Below are positions 5,760-13,647 of a stretch of 17,383 bases of DNA, piece after piece. The notes under the pieces are model-generated. The model was not told the DNA's origin, did no database searches, and saw nothing but the letters and a program-made list of their open reading frames with translations. A program made the position numbers and the translations under genes. This DNA comes from Caldilinea sp. (lineage in GTDB: Bacteria; Chloroflexota; Anaerolineae; Caldilineales; Caldilineaceae). Positions within the stretch are counted from its first letter, which is position 1. Every line of letters starts with the position of its first letter. The stretch is from positions 1-17,383 of the forward strand of contig JAPLGY010000426.1 of assembly GCA_026389955.1 (NCBI GenBank), in the 5' to 3' direction.

Positions 5760-8402
5760 ATGTCAGCCACTGAACAACATTTTTCCGATCCAGAGCAGAG
5801 CCGCCAGCTGACCCGTCTGCTGGGACGTTATCGGCTGACCGAACGGCTGGGAGGGGGAGGTCTGGCTGCTGTCTACCGGGCTGTTGCCACAGACAGTGGC
5901 CAGCTGGTTGCGGTCAAGGTGCTGCTGTCAGATGAAGACGCGGTGGTCTGCCAACGGTTCGAGCAGGAAGCGCGCACCCACAGCCAACTGCACCATCCCA
6001 ATATTCTGCCCATTCTGGAGATAGGCGTTCCCCAGAACGGGGTTCCTGCCTATTTTGTCATGCCGCTGGTCGAAGGGCCCAGCCTGGCCCAGCTTTTTGA
6101 ACAACATGGCCGACTGACCGTGCACGACTGTGCGGCACTTTTGGCACCCCTGGCGCGTGCGTTGGGCTACGCCCATACGCGTGGGATTGTGCACCGCGAT
6201 GTCAAGCCCAGCAATGTGCTGCTGCAGCCGGCCACTGCGCAGAGCCCTGGGGCTCTTTGGGCAGCTGTGTTGGGTCAGTTTGTGGTGCCGCTGCTGGCGG
6301 ACTTTGGGATCGCACGGGCACTGGATGCCCCTGATCTCACCAGCACTGGCCGCACCATTGGGACGCCGATCTACATGTCTCCTGAACAGTGCGCCGACAG
6401 CCACGAGCTGGATGGGCGTTCCGATCTCTATGCGTTGGGTGCGCTCTTTTATCGTGCCCTGGTCGGCCGTCCTCCGTTCGGCGGCTCGACAACCCAGATT
6501 CTGCACGCCCACGTCTACGAGCCCCTGACGCTGCCAGAATCGCTGCTGCCGGCGCTGCCCCAGGCTGCGATCGAGGTGCTGCGCCTGGCGCTGGCCAAAG
6601 CCCCAGGAAGCCGCTATCCGAACGGAGAGGCGATGGCCAGTGCCCTGGAGCAGATCGGCGGCGGGCTGCCGCCGCCTGGCGAGTCGACAGCGACGATGGT
6701 GGCCCTGCCGGCGGTGCAGAGCCAGGCGCGGGTGCTGGTGCCTGGAGTGTGGCAGCGTGCCGGCGAGGGGGGGGGCATGCCGCCGAGAGCTGCTGCGGGG
6801 CGTGCCCCAGAGCGTGCGGCGCCACGCCCTGCTCTGGCAAAGCGGCAGCGCCGCTGGGTCGGTCTGCTGCTGGGAGGGCTGCTGTCGAGCCTGGTGTTGG
6901 CGGCCGGCTTTTGGAGCGCACTGGTGGTGTGGCCCGCTCTGCGCCCGGCAGAGAAGAGCGACACTGCGAGCGAGGCCGCTGCGACGCCCCCTGCCCCGGT
7001 GCAGCAGGAGACAGCAGCCCCTGCCGCAACGCCGAGCGCCGCAGCAGAGTCGGTGCCGGGTGCCCCGCCCACACCGGTAGGAGAGCCCGGTGATTTCTGG
7101 CGGGCGGGCGAAGAGGCGTTTGCCGCGCGGGATTGGCGTTCTGCCGCAGACGCCTATACGTTGGTGCGGCGCATAGACCCGCAGTACGAGCCGACTCGGC
7201 TGGCCGCCCATCTGTTTGAAAGCCGGGTCGGGCTGGCGGCAGAGGCGTTGGCGGCGGGAGAGCTGGCGAAGGCCTTCAGCGAGCTGGACCAGGCGTTGCA
7301 GTTGCGTCCAGAGGCCACCGCTGTGGTCAGGGTGCAGCGGGCACTGGACGAACGGATCGACCTTCCAGAGGCGAATGCAGGGCCGGCGCAGCGCAACCTC
7401 TGGCGTGCGCTCCTGCTCTTGGCGGACGAGTTCGCCGCACAGGGCCGCCCCTGTACAGCGGCAGCACAGCTGGAAGCTGCGCTGGCCGTCTTGCCCTCTG
7501 CCGGGCCAGAAACACCCCTGGCGCAGATCCAGGCTGCCTGCGCGGACGCCGACGCCTTGCAGCAGCTGCAGCCCGCACTGGCGGCAGCGGGCGGAAAAAT
7601 TTTGTATTCGACGCAGGAGGGCAGCCGCTACAACATTTATGCAGCCCCTGCACGGCAGAACAGCCCCTCCTCTTTGCTGATCGCCGACGGCGCCCAGGTC
7701 GGTGCCAGGTTGGGCTCCCCCCGTCTGGCCTTTCACAGCACCGCAGCCCCGGGCATTGCCCTCTTTGATCTGCAGGCGGCGTTTGGGCCTGGGGACTGGG
7801 CAGGACGCCTGACCGAGACTGCGGAGGATGCGCGCGATGCCCCGCCCTCCTGGTCGCCGGATACCACGCAGATCGTCTACAGCAGTGCCCGTACCGGTGC
7901 CGGTCGGCCGCGCATCTATGTGCGCACAGTGAGCAGCGGAGAGGAAATCGATCTGGGGCTGGGCAAGGATCCTGCCTGGGAACCTGGGGGAAACCGAATT
8001 GTGTACAACGGTTTCGACGAGCTCGGCGAGAACCCTGGCCTCTATCAGATCGAGGCAACCGGCCAGGGGCGGGTGCGGCTGACCGACAACGGCAACGATG
8101 TGCGACCTGTCTGGGCGCCCGACGGCCGGTCGGTGGTCTTTATGAGCACGCGCGACGGCGACATGGAGCTGTACCGGCTGTCGCTGGTCGACGGTTCGCT
8201 GCTGCAGCTGACCGACGACCCTGCACAGGACGGGCTGCCGGCGGTCAGCCCGGACAGCAACCTGGTTGTTTTTGCCAGCGACCGTGGAGGCAGCTGGCGT
8301 CTCTATGTCACCCCCCTGCAGGGCGGGCCGACGATCTGGCTGCTGGACATTCGCGGTGTGCTGACCAACTGGCTGGAGCATTCGCTGCAGTGGACGCGCT
8401 AG
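5760..8402 (+). CDS. Transmembrane Ser/Thr protein kinase with TPR-like and TolB-type propeller ectodomain
   Basis: From ATG 5760 the product is 880 residues. An in-frame TTG at 5667 would add 31 non-conserved residues; neither start has a strong ribosome site, and 5760 places the kinase fold at residue 24 as expected. The Hanks-type kinase domain spans ~24-300: glycine loop LGGGGLAAVY, K53 (VAVK), E70, catalytic HRDVKPSN (D147, N152), DFG (D181), activation loop with T194, S195, T196 and T199, and GTPIYMSPEQ. A Pro/Ala-rich juxtamembrane stretch leads to one membrane helix (~366-391). Outside are a TPR-like helical region (~446-608) and at least five TolB/PD40 blades (~611-880), e.g. WSPDTTQIVYSS and WAPDGRSVVFMSTRDGD. 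It should sense something at the envelope and phosphorylate cytoplasmic proteins on Thr/Ser. N152 to D181 is 29 residues, about 16 more than usual. Its stop overlaps the next kinase's start by 13 nt. Confidence 0.95.
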   Translation: MSATEQHFSDPEQSRQLTRLLGRYRLTERLGGGGLAAVYRAVATDSGQLVAVKVLLSDEDAVVCQRFEQEARTHSQLHHPNILPILEIGVPQNGVPAYFVMPLVEGPSLAQLFEQHGRLTVHDCAALLAPLARALGYAHTRGIVHRDVKPSNVLLQPATAQSPGALWAAVLGQFVVPLLADFGIARALDAPDLTSTGRTIGTPIYMSPEQCADSHELDGRSDLYALGALFYRALVGRPPFGGSTTQILHAHVYEPLTLPESLLPALPQAAIEVLRLALAKAPGSRYPNGEAMASALEQIGGGLPPPGESTATMVALPAVQSQARVLVPGVWQRAGEGGGMPPRAAAGRAPERAAPRPALAKRQRRWVGLLLGGLLSSLVLAAGFWSALVVWPALRPAEKSDTASEAAATPPAPVQQETAAPAATPSAAAESVPGAPPTPVGEPGDFWRAGEEAFAARDWRSAADAYTLVRRIDPQYEPTRLAAHLFESRVGLAAEALAAGELAKAFSELDQALQLRPEATAVVRVQRALDERIDLPEANAGPAQRNLWRALLLLADEFAAQGRPCTAAAQLEAALAVLPSAGPETPLAQIQAACADADALQQLQPALAAAGGKILYSTQEGSRYNIYAAPARQNSPSSLLIADGAQVGARLGSPRLAFHSTAAPGIALFDLQAAFGPGDWAGRLTETAEDARDAPPSWSPDTTQIVYSSARTGAGRPRIYVRTVSSGEEIDLGLGKDPAWEPGGNRIVYNGFDELGENPGLYQIEATGQGRVRLTDNGNDVRPVWAPDGRSVVFMSTRDGDMELYRLSLVDGSLLQLTDDPAQDGLPAVSPDSNLVVFASDRGGSWRLYVTPLQGGPTIWLLDIRGVLTNWLEHSLQWTR

Positions 8403-10276
8403 AGGAGATCCACCGCCGGAGATCCGATCCTTCCGGCATCGCGTCCTTTACGGGCAGGCAGATCGGGCGCTATCTGGTCGGCCAGCAGCTGGGCAGCGGG
8501 GGTGTCGCTGCTGTCTATCGGGCCTACGACCAGGTAGAAGGGCAGACGGTCGCACTCAAATTGCTGCTGCCAGGCGCGGACGAAAAAAGCTACATCCGTC
8601 TTCGGAATGAGGCCATGACGGCTGGCTCGCTGCGCCACCCCCATCTTGTGCGTATTTTGCAGATCGGCACAGCTGCCCAGGGGGAGGTGGCCTATATTGC
8701 GATGGAGCTGGTCGAGGGGGTGAGCCTGGCAGAACTGCTTCACCAGCGCGGGCGGCTGCGCCCGGCAGAGTCTGCCAATCTGCTTGAACCGATCGCCCGG
8801 GCGTTGGCTGCCGCCCATGCCCAGGGAATCGTGCACCGCGATGTGAAACCGAGCAACCTCCTGCTGCGCACGGTCAGCCCTGGAGCGGCCCACAGCGTTC
8901 AGATCGAAGCGCTCGACCACCCTGTGGTGCCGCTGTTGACCGACTTTGGGATTGCACGGGCGCTGGACGCCCCGGAGTTGACCAGTGTGGGGCGCACTGT
9001 GGGGACGCCGGCCTACATGGCGCCCGAACAGTGTACCCGCAGCCGGGAGATCGACGGCCGTGCGGATCTTTATGCCCTGGGCGCAGTGCTCTACCGCTCT
9101 CTGGCCGGGCGTCCCCCTTTCGTCGGTGCGACCCCTCAGATTCTGCACGCGCATGTCTACGAGCCTGTGACGATCGAAGAAGAGGTGTACCGCCAGCTTT
9201 CCCCCTTGCTGGTTGAGGTGTTGCAGCGCAGCCTGGCCAAACTGCCTGAGGAGCGTTTTGCCAATGCCAACGAGCTGGCGGATGCCTTGGCAAAGGCAGC
9301 TGGCCGCACCCAGCGGGGTGTCCGGGCCGGGAACGGAGGAACTGCGACGGCCACGTTGACGATGGCAGCGTTGCCGTCGCTTGCACCGCCTGCTGACCCG
9401 ACGGTGCAGGCTTTGCTGGTCCCGGGCAGCGGTGCACGGTCTGTCCACCCTTTGCGGCGGGCAGCGGAGGTGTTGCCCACCGAAACACAGGGGATCCGGG
9501 CTGCCCGGCGCGAGCGAGTGGGGCTTCGGGGCAGGGCTTCTGGAAGAGCAGAACAGGGGAGTGCGCTGGGACGGGCCCTTCTGGGAGGGGTGTCGATCGT
9601 GGCGCTGGGGGTTCTGCTGGGCATCGTGGCTCCTCGACTGTGGGATTTGGGGAAGGATCTGGCGACGCAGCGGTTGCCAGCCGCTGCACTCCTCTCGCCG
9701 ACACCGGAGGGGGGAGGGCGCAGCGCAGAGGCCAGCAATTCGTTCACCGAACCGCTGGCAGTGCCTGCGAACGAATTGCTGGTCGTCCCGGTGTGGACCC
9801 CTGCGGCGACGGACGTTGAAACGGAGGGCTGCACCCAGCGGATTGACGAGATTTTGCAGCAATACAGCGGAGGGCTGCCAGAGGAGCGGCGCACCCTTCT
9901 GGGGTGTCCTCGTTCTGTGGCGCAGGTGGGGGCTGCCCAGATGCTGCCGTTCGAATTCGGCTATATGGTGGGCCTGGACCGTGCGCCAGAGATTTACATC
10001 GTCTATCTCCGCGACGATCGCTGGGAGTGGTTGCCGGCGGTGGAGAGTCCCTCCCTGCCTGCCGAGCTTTCCTCTGCTGTGAAGGAGGGGAATTTTCTGC
10101 CTGGCGGCCGTTTTGCAGGGCTGTGGGCGCAGGATGGACGCTGGCAGAAGCTGGGCTTTGCGGTGGCCCCGGCGCCGGTGGCGTTTACAGCGGCGATCCA
10201 GACCTTTGAGGGCGCTGTGCTGATCGCCGATCGGGAGACGGCCGAGGTCGCCTGGCTGCCGCTGTTGCAGCGTTGA
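8390..10276 (+). CDS. Transmembrane Ser/Thr protein kinase with LGxP-repeat-like ectodomain
   Basis: This 628-residue kinase starts at GTG 8390, inside the preceding kinase gene (13-nt overlap; TGGAGCA lies ~9 nt upstream), implying translational coupling. The kinase domain (~28-305) has LGSGGVAAVY, K57 (VALK), E74, HRDVKPSN (D151, N156), DFG (D185) and GTPAYMAPEQ. It resembles the upstream kinase closely (both have DFGIARALDAP and QILHAHVYEP), indicating tandem duplication, and has the same enlarged N-to-DFG spacing (29 residues). One membrane helix lies at ~396-418. The outer ~200 residues contain two diverged units, each with LG-C/F-x-P-type start, Q-x-F-E and aromatic positions: LGCP at 504, FEFG, IYIVY and RW, then LGFAVAP at 588 with QTFEG. 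These recall the LGFP-like repeats of surface proteins; ligand binding at the cell wall is inferred, not shown. Confidence 0.94.
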   Translation: MDALEEIHRRRSDPSGIASFTGRQIGRYLVGQQLGSGGVAAVYRAYDQVEGQTVALKLLLPGADEKSYIRLRNEAMTAGSLRHPHLVRILQIGTAAQGEVAYIAMELVEGVSLAELLHQRGRLRPAESANLLEPIARALAAAHAQGIVHRDVKPSNLLLRTVSPGAAHSVQIEALDHPVVPLLTDFGIARALDAPELTSVGRTVGTPAYMAPEQCTRSREIDGRADLYALGAVLYRSLAGRPPFVGATPQILHAHVYEPVTIEEEVYRQLSPLLVEVLQRSLAKLPEERFANANELADALAKAAGRTQRGVRAGNGGTATATLTMAALPSLAPPADPTVQALLVPGSGARSVHPLRRAAEVLPTETQGIRAARRERVGLRGRASGRAEQGSALGRALLGGVSIVALGVLLGIVAPRLWDLGKDLATQRLPAAALLSPTPEGGGRSAEASNSFTEPLAVPANELLVVPVWTPAATDVETEGCTQRIDEILQQYSGGLPEERRTLLGCPRSVAQVGAAQMLPFEFGYMVGLDRAPEIYIVYLRDDRWEWLPAVESPSLPAELSSAVKEGNFLPGGRFAGLWAQDGRWQKLGFAVAPAPVAFTAAIQTFEGAVLIADRETAEVAWLPLLQR

Positions 10277-10286
10277 GCCTGCTCAA

Positions 10287-10303
10287 GCCGGGCATGGCCC
10301 GGC
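10287..10303 (+). other. GC-rich hairpin between kinase and DHODH-like gene
   Basis: GCCGGGC-ATG-GCCCGGC is a perfect 7-bp inverted repeat with a 3-nt loop, 10 nt after the kinase stop. There is no following T-run, so it is not a classical intrinsic terminator; attenuation or RNA processing is possible. The loop contains the ATG at 10294, which makes that ATG a poor start codon. Confidence 0.5.
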
Positions 10304-10335
10304 AACTTGGATGGGCACGTTGGAAAGGAATTGCC

Positions 10336-11145
10336 GTGCAGGAGATTGAGCTGGCCCCCCACCACAAACAGGGGCTGTTGATTCGCTGTCCGCTGCTTTT
10401 GTCGCCGGCTGCGATCGGTTTTGGGGAAGTATTGCCGCCGGGGCTGGACTGGCAGCAGGTAGGCGGTGTTGTGGTAGGGCCGGTCAGCGCAGCCGGCCAT
10501 GGCTACGGTGGCCCTGTCCGGCTGGTCGAGCTGGACGGGGGGCTCCTGGCGTCTCCGTCGCCTTTCAGCCGCAGTGCTCGTCGGGCAGCGGAGCTGTATG
10601 CGGCGCTTTGGGGGCGGCTGGGCTGCCCGGTGATCGTGCAGCTGGTCGATGCGGGGCCTGCGGAGTTGATGCGGGCGGGGCGTCGGGTTGCCCAGATCGC
10701 TGCGGTGGCTGCTTTGGAATGGCAGGTGCCGGCGGGGGTGACCGCTGTGCAGGTCCGCGAAGGGGTTCTGGCGCTGCTTCAGGCGACCGAGCTGCCGGTC
10801 TATGTGAAGCTTCCGCTGGAAAATGTGCTGCCGCTGGCAGAACGGGCAGTGCAGGCGGGTGCGGCTGGGGTTGTGGTCGGGCAGCCCCTGCTGGGGCAGG
10901 TAGCACTTCCCGGCCCCCCGGAGCGCCAGCCGGTCTGGGTCACAGGCCAGCTTTCGGGGCCGCTTGCCTCAGCGGCCATGCTGCGCAGCCTGGCTGCCGT
11001 CGCAGCAGCAGCGTTGGGGTGCACCGTGATCGCCTGCGGTGGCATCTGCCATCCGCGCCAGATCGAACAAGTGTTGGCGTTGGGGGCCCATGCTGTGCAG
11101 CTGGACAGCGTGCTCTGGGCTGGAGGAAGCGGCTGGCGCGGCTGA
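10336..11145 (+). CDS. Degenerate dihydroorotate dehydrogenase-like TIM-barrel protein
   Basis: The start chosen is GTG 10336 because GGAAAGGAA lies just upstream and the family-like N-terminus ([23 protein letters not shown]) begins there; upstream TTG 10273 and ATG 10294 are in frame but less likely. The 269-residue product has the outline of class 1 DHODH/FMN-type TIM barrels: the N-terminal hydrophobic strand, [10 protein letters not shown] in mid-barrel (Lys kept), and a C-terminal phosphate-binding-like stretch [15 protein letters not shown] followed by [10 protein letters not shown]. The motif ELN-x-S-C-PN that normally carries substrate contacts reads LEWQVPAG, and the usual N-PG loop is not recognisable. 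It is therefore unlikely to be the pyrimidine-pathway enzyme; a divergent flavoprotein or a degenerate paralogue fits better. It lies 59 nt after the kinase and 88 nt before dtd, in the same direction. Confidence 0.65.
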   Translation: MQEIELAPHHKQGLLIRCPLLLSPAAIGFGEVLPPGLDWQQVGGVVVGPVSAAGHGYGGPVRLVELDGGLLASPSPFSRSARRAAELYAALWGRLGCPVIVQLVDAGPAELMRAGRRVAQIAAVAALEWQVPAGVTAVQVREGVLALLQATELPVYVKLPLENVLPLAERAVQAGAAGVVVGQPLLGQVALPGPPERQPVWVTGQLSGPLASAAMLRSLAAVAAAALGCTVIACGGICHPRQIEQVLALGAHAVQLDSVLWAGGSGWRG

Positions 11146-11184
11146 GACGGAGCAGTCTCCTGCGGGCGGGCGATGTCGAATTCA

Positions 11185-11207
11185 GCCAACGGCGAAAGTC
11201 CGTTGGC
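11185..11207 (+). other. GNRA-capped hairpin in the dtd leader
   Basis: GCCAACGG (11185-11192) pairs perfectly with CCGTTGGC (11200-11207). The loop CGAAAGT can close one more C-G pair around a GAAA tetraloop, leaving one bulged T. It ends 26 nt before the dtd ATG with no T-run, so a leader or processing structure is more likely than a terminator. Confidence 0.55.
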
Positions 11208-11233
11208 GATCTGTGGAAAGGAACGTAGAACAC

Positions 11234-11686
11234 ATGCGGGCAGTGGTTCAGCGGGTCAGCTCGGCGCAGGTGCGTGTAGCCGGCCAGGTGGTAGGCCAGA
11301 TCGAGCGAGGATTTCTGGTATTGGTGGGGATCACCCACAGCGACGGCGAGGCAGAGGCTCGTGCGCTGGCGCGCAAGCTGGTCGGGCTGCGGCTGTTCGA
11401 CGATGCAGATGGTAAAATGAACTTGAGCCTGGCCGATGTTGGCGGGGCTGTGCTGTCGGTCAGCCAGTTCACGCTCTACGGCGATGTGCGCAAGGGGCGC
11501 CGCCCCAGTTTTGTCGATGCGGCCCGTCCCGAGCAGGCCGAGCCCCTTTATCAGCGTTTTTGCCATCTGCTGGCAGCAGAAGGTGTGGCGGTCGCCCAGG
11601 GTGTGTTCCAGGCCCACATGGAGATCGTGCTGGTCAACGACGGGCCGGTCACCCTCTGGCTCGACACGGCGACATTTGGCAACTAA
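11234..11686 (+). CDS. dtd: D-aminoacyl-tRNA deacylase (DTD1)
   Basis: A 150-residue protein, the normal DTD1 length. It begins [15 protein letters not shown] and carries the two signature motifs: [17 protein letters not shown] at about 76-92, and the Gly-cisPro motif in NDGPVT near residue 137. DTD cleaves D-amino acids (and glycine mischarged on tRNA-Ala) from tRNA as a cytoplasmic homodimer, using RNA-based catalysis. The ATG at 11234 is supported by the conserved N-terminus and AAAGGA about 11 nt upstream. It is 88 nt after the DHODH-like gene and 37 nt before the aldo/keto reductase. A hairpin occupies the leader. The gene appears intact. Confidence 0.97.
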   Translation: MRAVVQRVSSAQVRVAGQVVGQIERGFLVLVGITHSDGEAEARALARKLVGLRLFDDADGKMNLSLADVGGAVLSVSQFTLYGDVRKGRRPSFVDAARPEQAEPLYQRFCHLLAAEGVAVAQGVFQAHMEIVLVNDGPVTLWLDTATFGN

Positions 11687-11723
11687 AATCCAGAACATTT
11701 CACAACAAAGCACGAGGCAAGAG

Positions 11724-12710
11724 ATGAAATACCGGCCGTTGGGCAGAACAGGGATGAACGTTTCTGAGGTCAGTTTTGGGGCCTGGGCGATCGGGGGGAG
11801 CTGGGGAGAGGTCGACGATGCAGAATCGATGGCCGCCTTGCACAAGGCAGTCGACGAAGGGGTCAACTTGATCGACACCGCCGATGTCTACGGGGATGGG
11901 CGCAGCGAACGGCTGGTGGCCCGGCTCCAGCGCGAGCGGCCGGGGGAAGCGATTTTTGTGGCGACCAAGGCAGGACGACGGCTGAACCCGCATACGGCAG
12001 AGGGGTACACCTACGCAAACCTGCGCAGTTTTGTCGAACGCAGCCTGCAAAATCTTGAGACCGACAGCCTGGACCTGGTTCAGCTGCACTGTCCGCCTAC
12101 AGCAGTCTATGCGCGGCCGGATCTGTTTGCGGCGCTGGACCGTCTGGCGGAGGAGGGCAAGATTCGCCACTATGGGGTCAGCGTCGAGACGGTCGACGAG
12201 GCGCTGCAGGCGCTCGAACACCCCAATGTGCAGACTGTTCAGATCATCTTCAATTTGTTTCGTCAGAAACCGGCGGAGCGGTTTTTTCGTGCTGCCCAGG
12301 AGCGGCAGGTTGGGATTCTGGCGCGTGTGCCGCTGGCCAGCGGCCTGTTGACCGGCAAAATCACCCCCGAGAGCACCTTTGCCGCCGACGATCATCGCAA
12401 CTTCAACCGCTATGGCCAGGCCTTCGACGTTGGAGAGACTTTCAGCGGGGTGCCGTTGGAGGCGGCGTTTGACGCTGTGGAGGCACTGCGCCCGCTGGTT
12501 CCCCCTGGGACGACGATGGCCCAGTTTGCGCTGCGCTGGATCCTGATGTTTGAAGCGGTCACCTGTACAATTCCGGGGGCCAAACGGCCTGACCAGGTCC
12601 TGGACAACTGCGCCGCTGCGGAGCTGGCTCCGATCGAACAGCGCCGGATGGAGGCGATCCAGGTCATCTACGACACCTACATCCGGCCACATGTGCAGAC
12701 ACGGTGGTGA
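11724..12710 (+). CDS. Aldo/keto reductase
   Basis: A 328-residue TIM-barrel oxidoreductase starting at ATG 11724, where the family N-terminus MKYRPLGRTGMNVSEVSFG begins and GAGG lies about 6 nt upstream. The catalytic tetrad is D51, Y56 (DTADVYG), K82 (VATKAG) and H122 (VQLHCPP). The C-terminal IPGAKRPDQVLDN is the NADP-phosphate-contacting region typical of the YajO/Tas-like bacterial branch. It should reduce aldehydes or ketones with NADPH in the cytoplasm; the natural substrate cannot be read from the sequence. It lies in the same direction as dtd and a conserved hypothetical, with gaps under 40 nt, so co-transcription is likely. No oddities seen. Confidence 0.95.
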   Translation: MKYRPLGRTGMNVSEVSFGAWAIGGSWGEVDDAESMAALHKAVDEGVNLIDTADVYGDGRSERLVARLQRERPGEAIFVATKAGRRLNPHTAEGYTYANLRSFVERSLQNLETDSLDLVQLHCPPTAVYARPDLFAALDRLAEEGKIRHYGVSVETVDEALQALEHPNVQTVQIIFNLFRQKPAERFFRAAQERQVGILARVPLASGLLTGKITPESTFAADDHRNFNRYGQAFDVGETFSGVPLEAAFDAVEALRPLVPPGTTMAQFALRWILMFEAVTCTIPGAKRPDQVLDNCAAAELAPIEQRRMEAIQVIYDTYIRPHVQTRW

Positions 12711-12714
12711 AGAT

Positions 12715-12753
12715 ATGGCAGTGAAAGGCAGTGAAAGGGGAGAACGACGATGA
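12715..12753 (+). CDS. Possible 12-residue leader ORF overlapping the next start (ATGA)
   Basis: ATG 12715 opens a 12-codon frame ([12 protein letters not shown]) whose TGA at 12751 overlaps the ATG at 12750 of the next gene as ATGA. It starts just after the aldo/keto reductase stop (12708-12710). Overlap of this type allows translational coupling. The ribosome site is weak (GGTGAAG) and the size allows chance, so this is only a candidate. Confidence 0.25.
   Translation: MAVKGSERGERR
12717..12736 (+). repeat. Tandem 10-bp repeat
   Basis: GGCAGTGAAA occurs twice in succession (12717-12726 and 12727-12736), directly before the GGGGAG ribosome site of the following gene. Probably a slippage duplication. 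Confidence 0.7.
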
Positions 12754-13346
12754 CAGAGCTGCGCAGCCATGTATTGGCTGAACCGCCCGAGATGGATCTG
12801 GCGGTGCTCCTGGAGGCAGTCGGCGAACTGGAGGCGTATCTGGTGGCAGGTGAGCTGTACCGCACCTTGCGGGTACAGACCCCGTCCGGTTTTCAGCTGG
12901 TGCAGATGTCGGCGGGGGATCTGCTGGCGCGTCTGGATCGACTGGCGTGTCAGCGGGTTGGATTGAGCGCAGCCCAACAGGCAGCGCTGGAGCGGGCAGC
13001 CGCAGCGGCCCATTCGGTTTTTTACAGCTTGCGCACCCGTTTTCATGGCCTGTTGCAGCGCGAGATCAAGGCCCGTCTGGACAGTTTGAGCTGGTTTTTG
13101 GAAGATGCCGCAGGGGATCCCAGACGGGCGCGCGTGGAGTATCCCTATGAAATCCGCAATCGTCAGCGTGTGCAGCGGATGGTTGAGGAACTGGCCGAGG
13201 AATTGCCGCCGGCCTTGAAAAGGCAGATCGAGCGGGTCGACGAGCGCATACGTCTGTTGGCGAAACCGGCCAGCTTCATCTGGGAGGACTCGTTGGAAGC
13301 CTGCTACCCGCGCCAGCGAGACTGGTATCTGTACGTCAGCCCCTGA
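12750..13346 (+). CDS. Conserved hypothetical protein, predicted helical
   Basis: A 198-residue protein with a well-placed ribosome site (AAAGGGGAG) and codon use like its neighbours. I do not recognise a named family. It looks mostly alpha-helical and cytoplasmic: no signal peptide or membrane segment is visible, and charged helices run from about 15 to 175. The segment [18 protein letters not shown] and the end [20 protein letters not shown] are rich in aromatic and charged residues and look like conserved-family motifs. The general look recalls uncharacterised proteins of Chloroflexota, which is memory-based and weak. It is the last gene of the kinase-to-hypothetical run and is followed by an AT-richer island. 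No function is proposed. Confidence 0.75.
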   Translation: MTELRSHVLAEPPEMDLAVLLEAVGELEAYLVAGELYRTLRVQTPSGFQLVQMSAGDLLARLDRLACQRVGLSAAQQAALERAAAAAHSVFYSLRTRFHGLLQREIKARLDSLSWFLEDAAGDPRRARVEYPYEIRNRQRVQRMVEELAEELPPALKRQIERVDERIRLLAKPASFIWEDSLEACYPRQRDWYLYVSP

Positions 13347-13410
13347 GTCCCTTGAGTTCGGTTGGGCTGACAGCCTGTCGGGCGAGGCTGCAGAGGGCAA
13401 AAAAGGCATT

Positions 13411-13473
<63 letters not shown>

Positions 13474-13647
13474 ATATCATAAGATACAACAAAGATTCTC
13501 GGTTGTCAAATGCTTGTAGGGGAAAATTCACATTGATTGGTTTGCCGTCACTGCTCAGGCATAGAAGCCTACTGAATCACAGTTTGTCAGAATCGTACAA
13601 ATCAGCGAGATATAGAGACATGGAAGCGGTACGCCTGCCTGAGCAGG

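Noticed and set aside
5928..8381. Open frame of 817 codons on the minus strand opposite the first kinase
   Set aside because: It mirrors a clear kinase gene in GC-rich DNA; its translation is rich in Arg, Gln, Cys and His with no domain or ribosome site.
8399..9862. Open frame of 487 codons on the minus strand opposite the second kinase
   Set aside because: Same pattern as the other shadows: no motif, biased composition, and a strong gene on the other strand.
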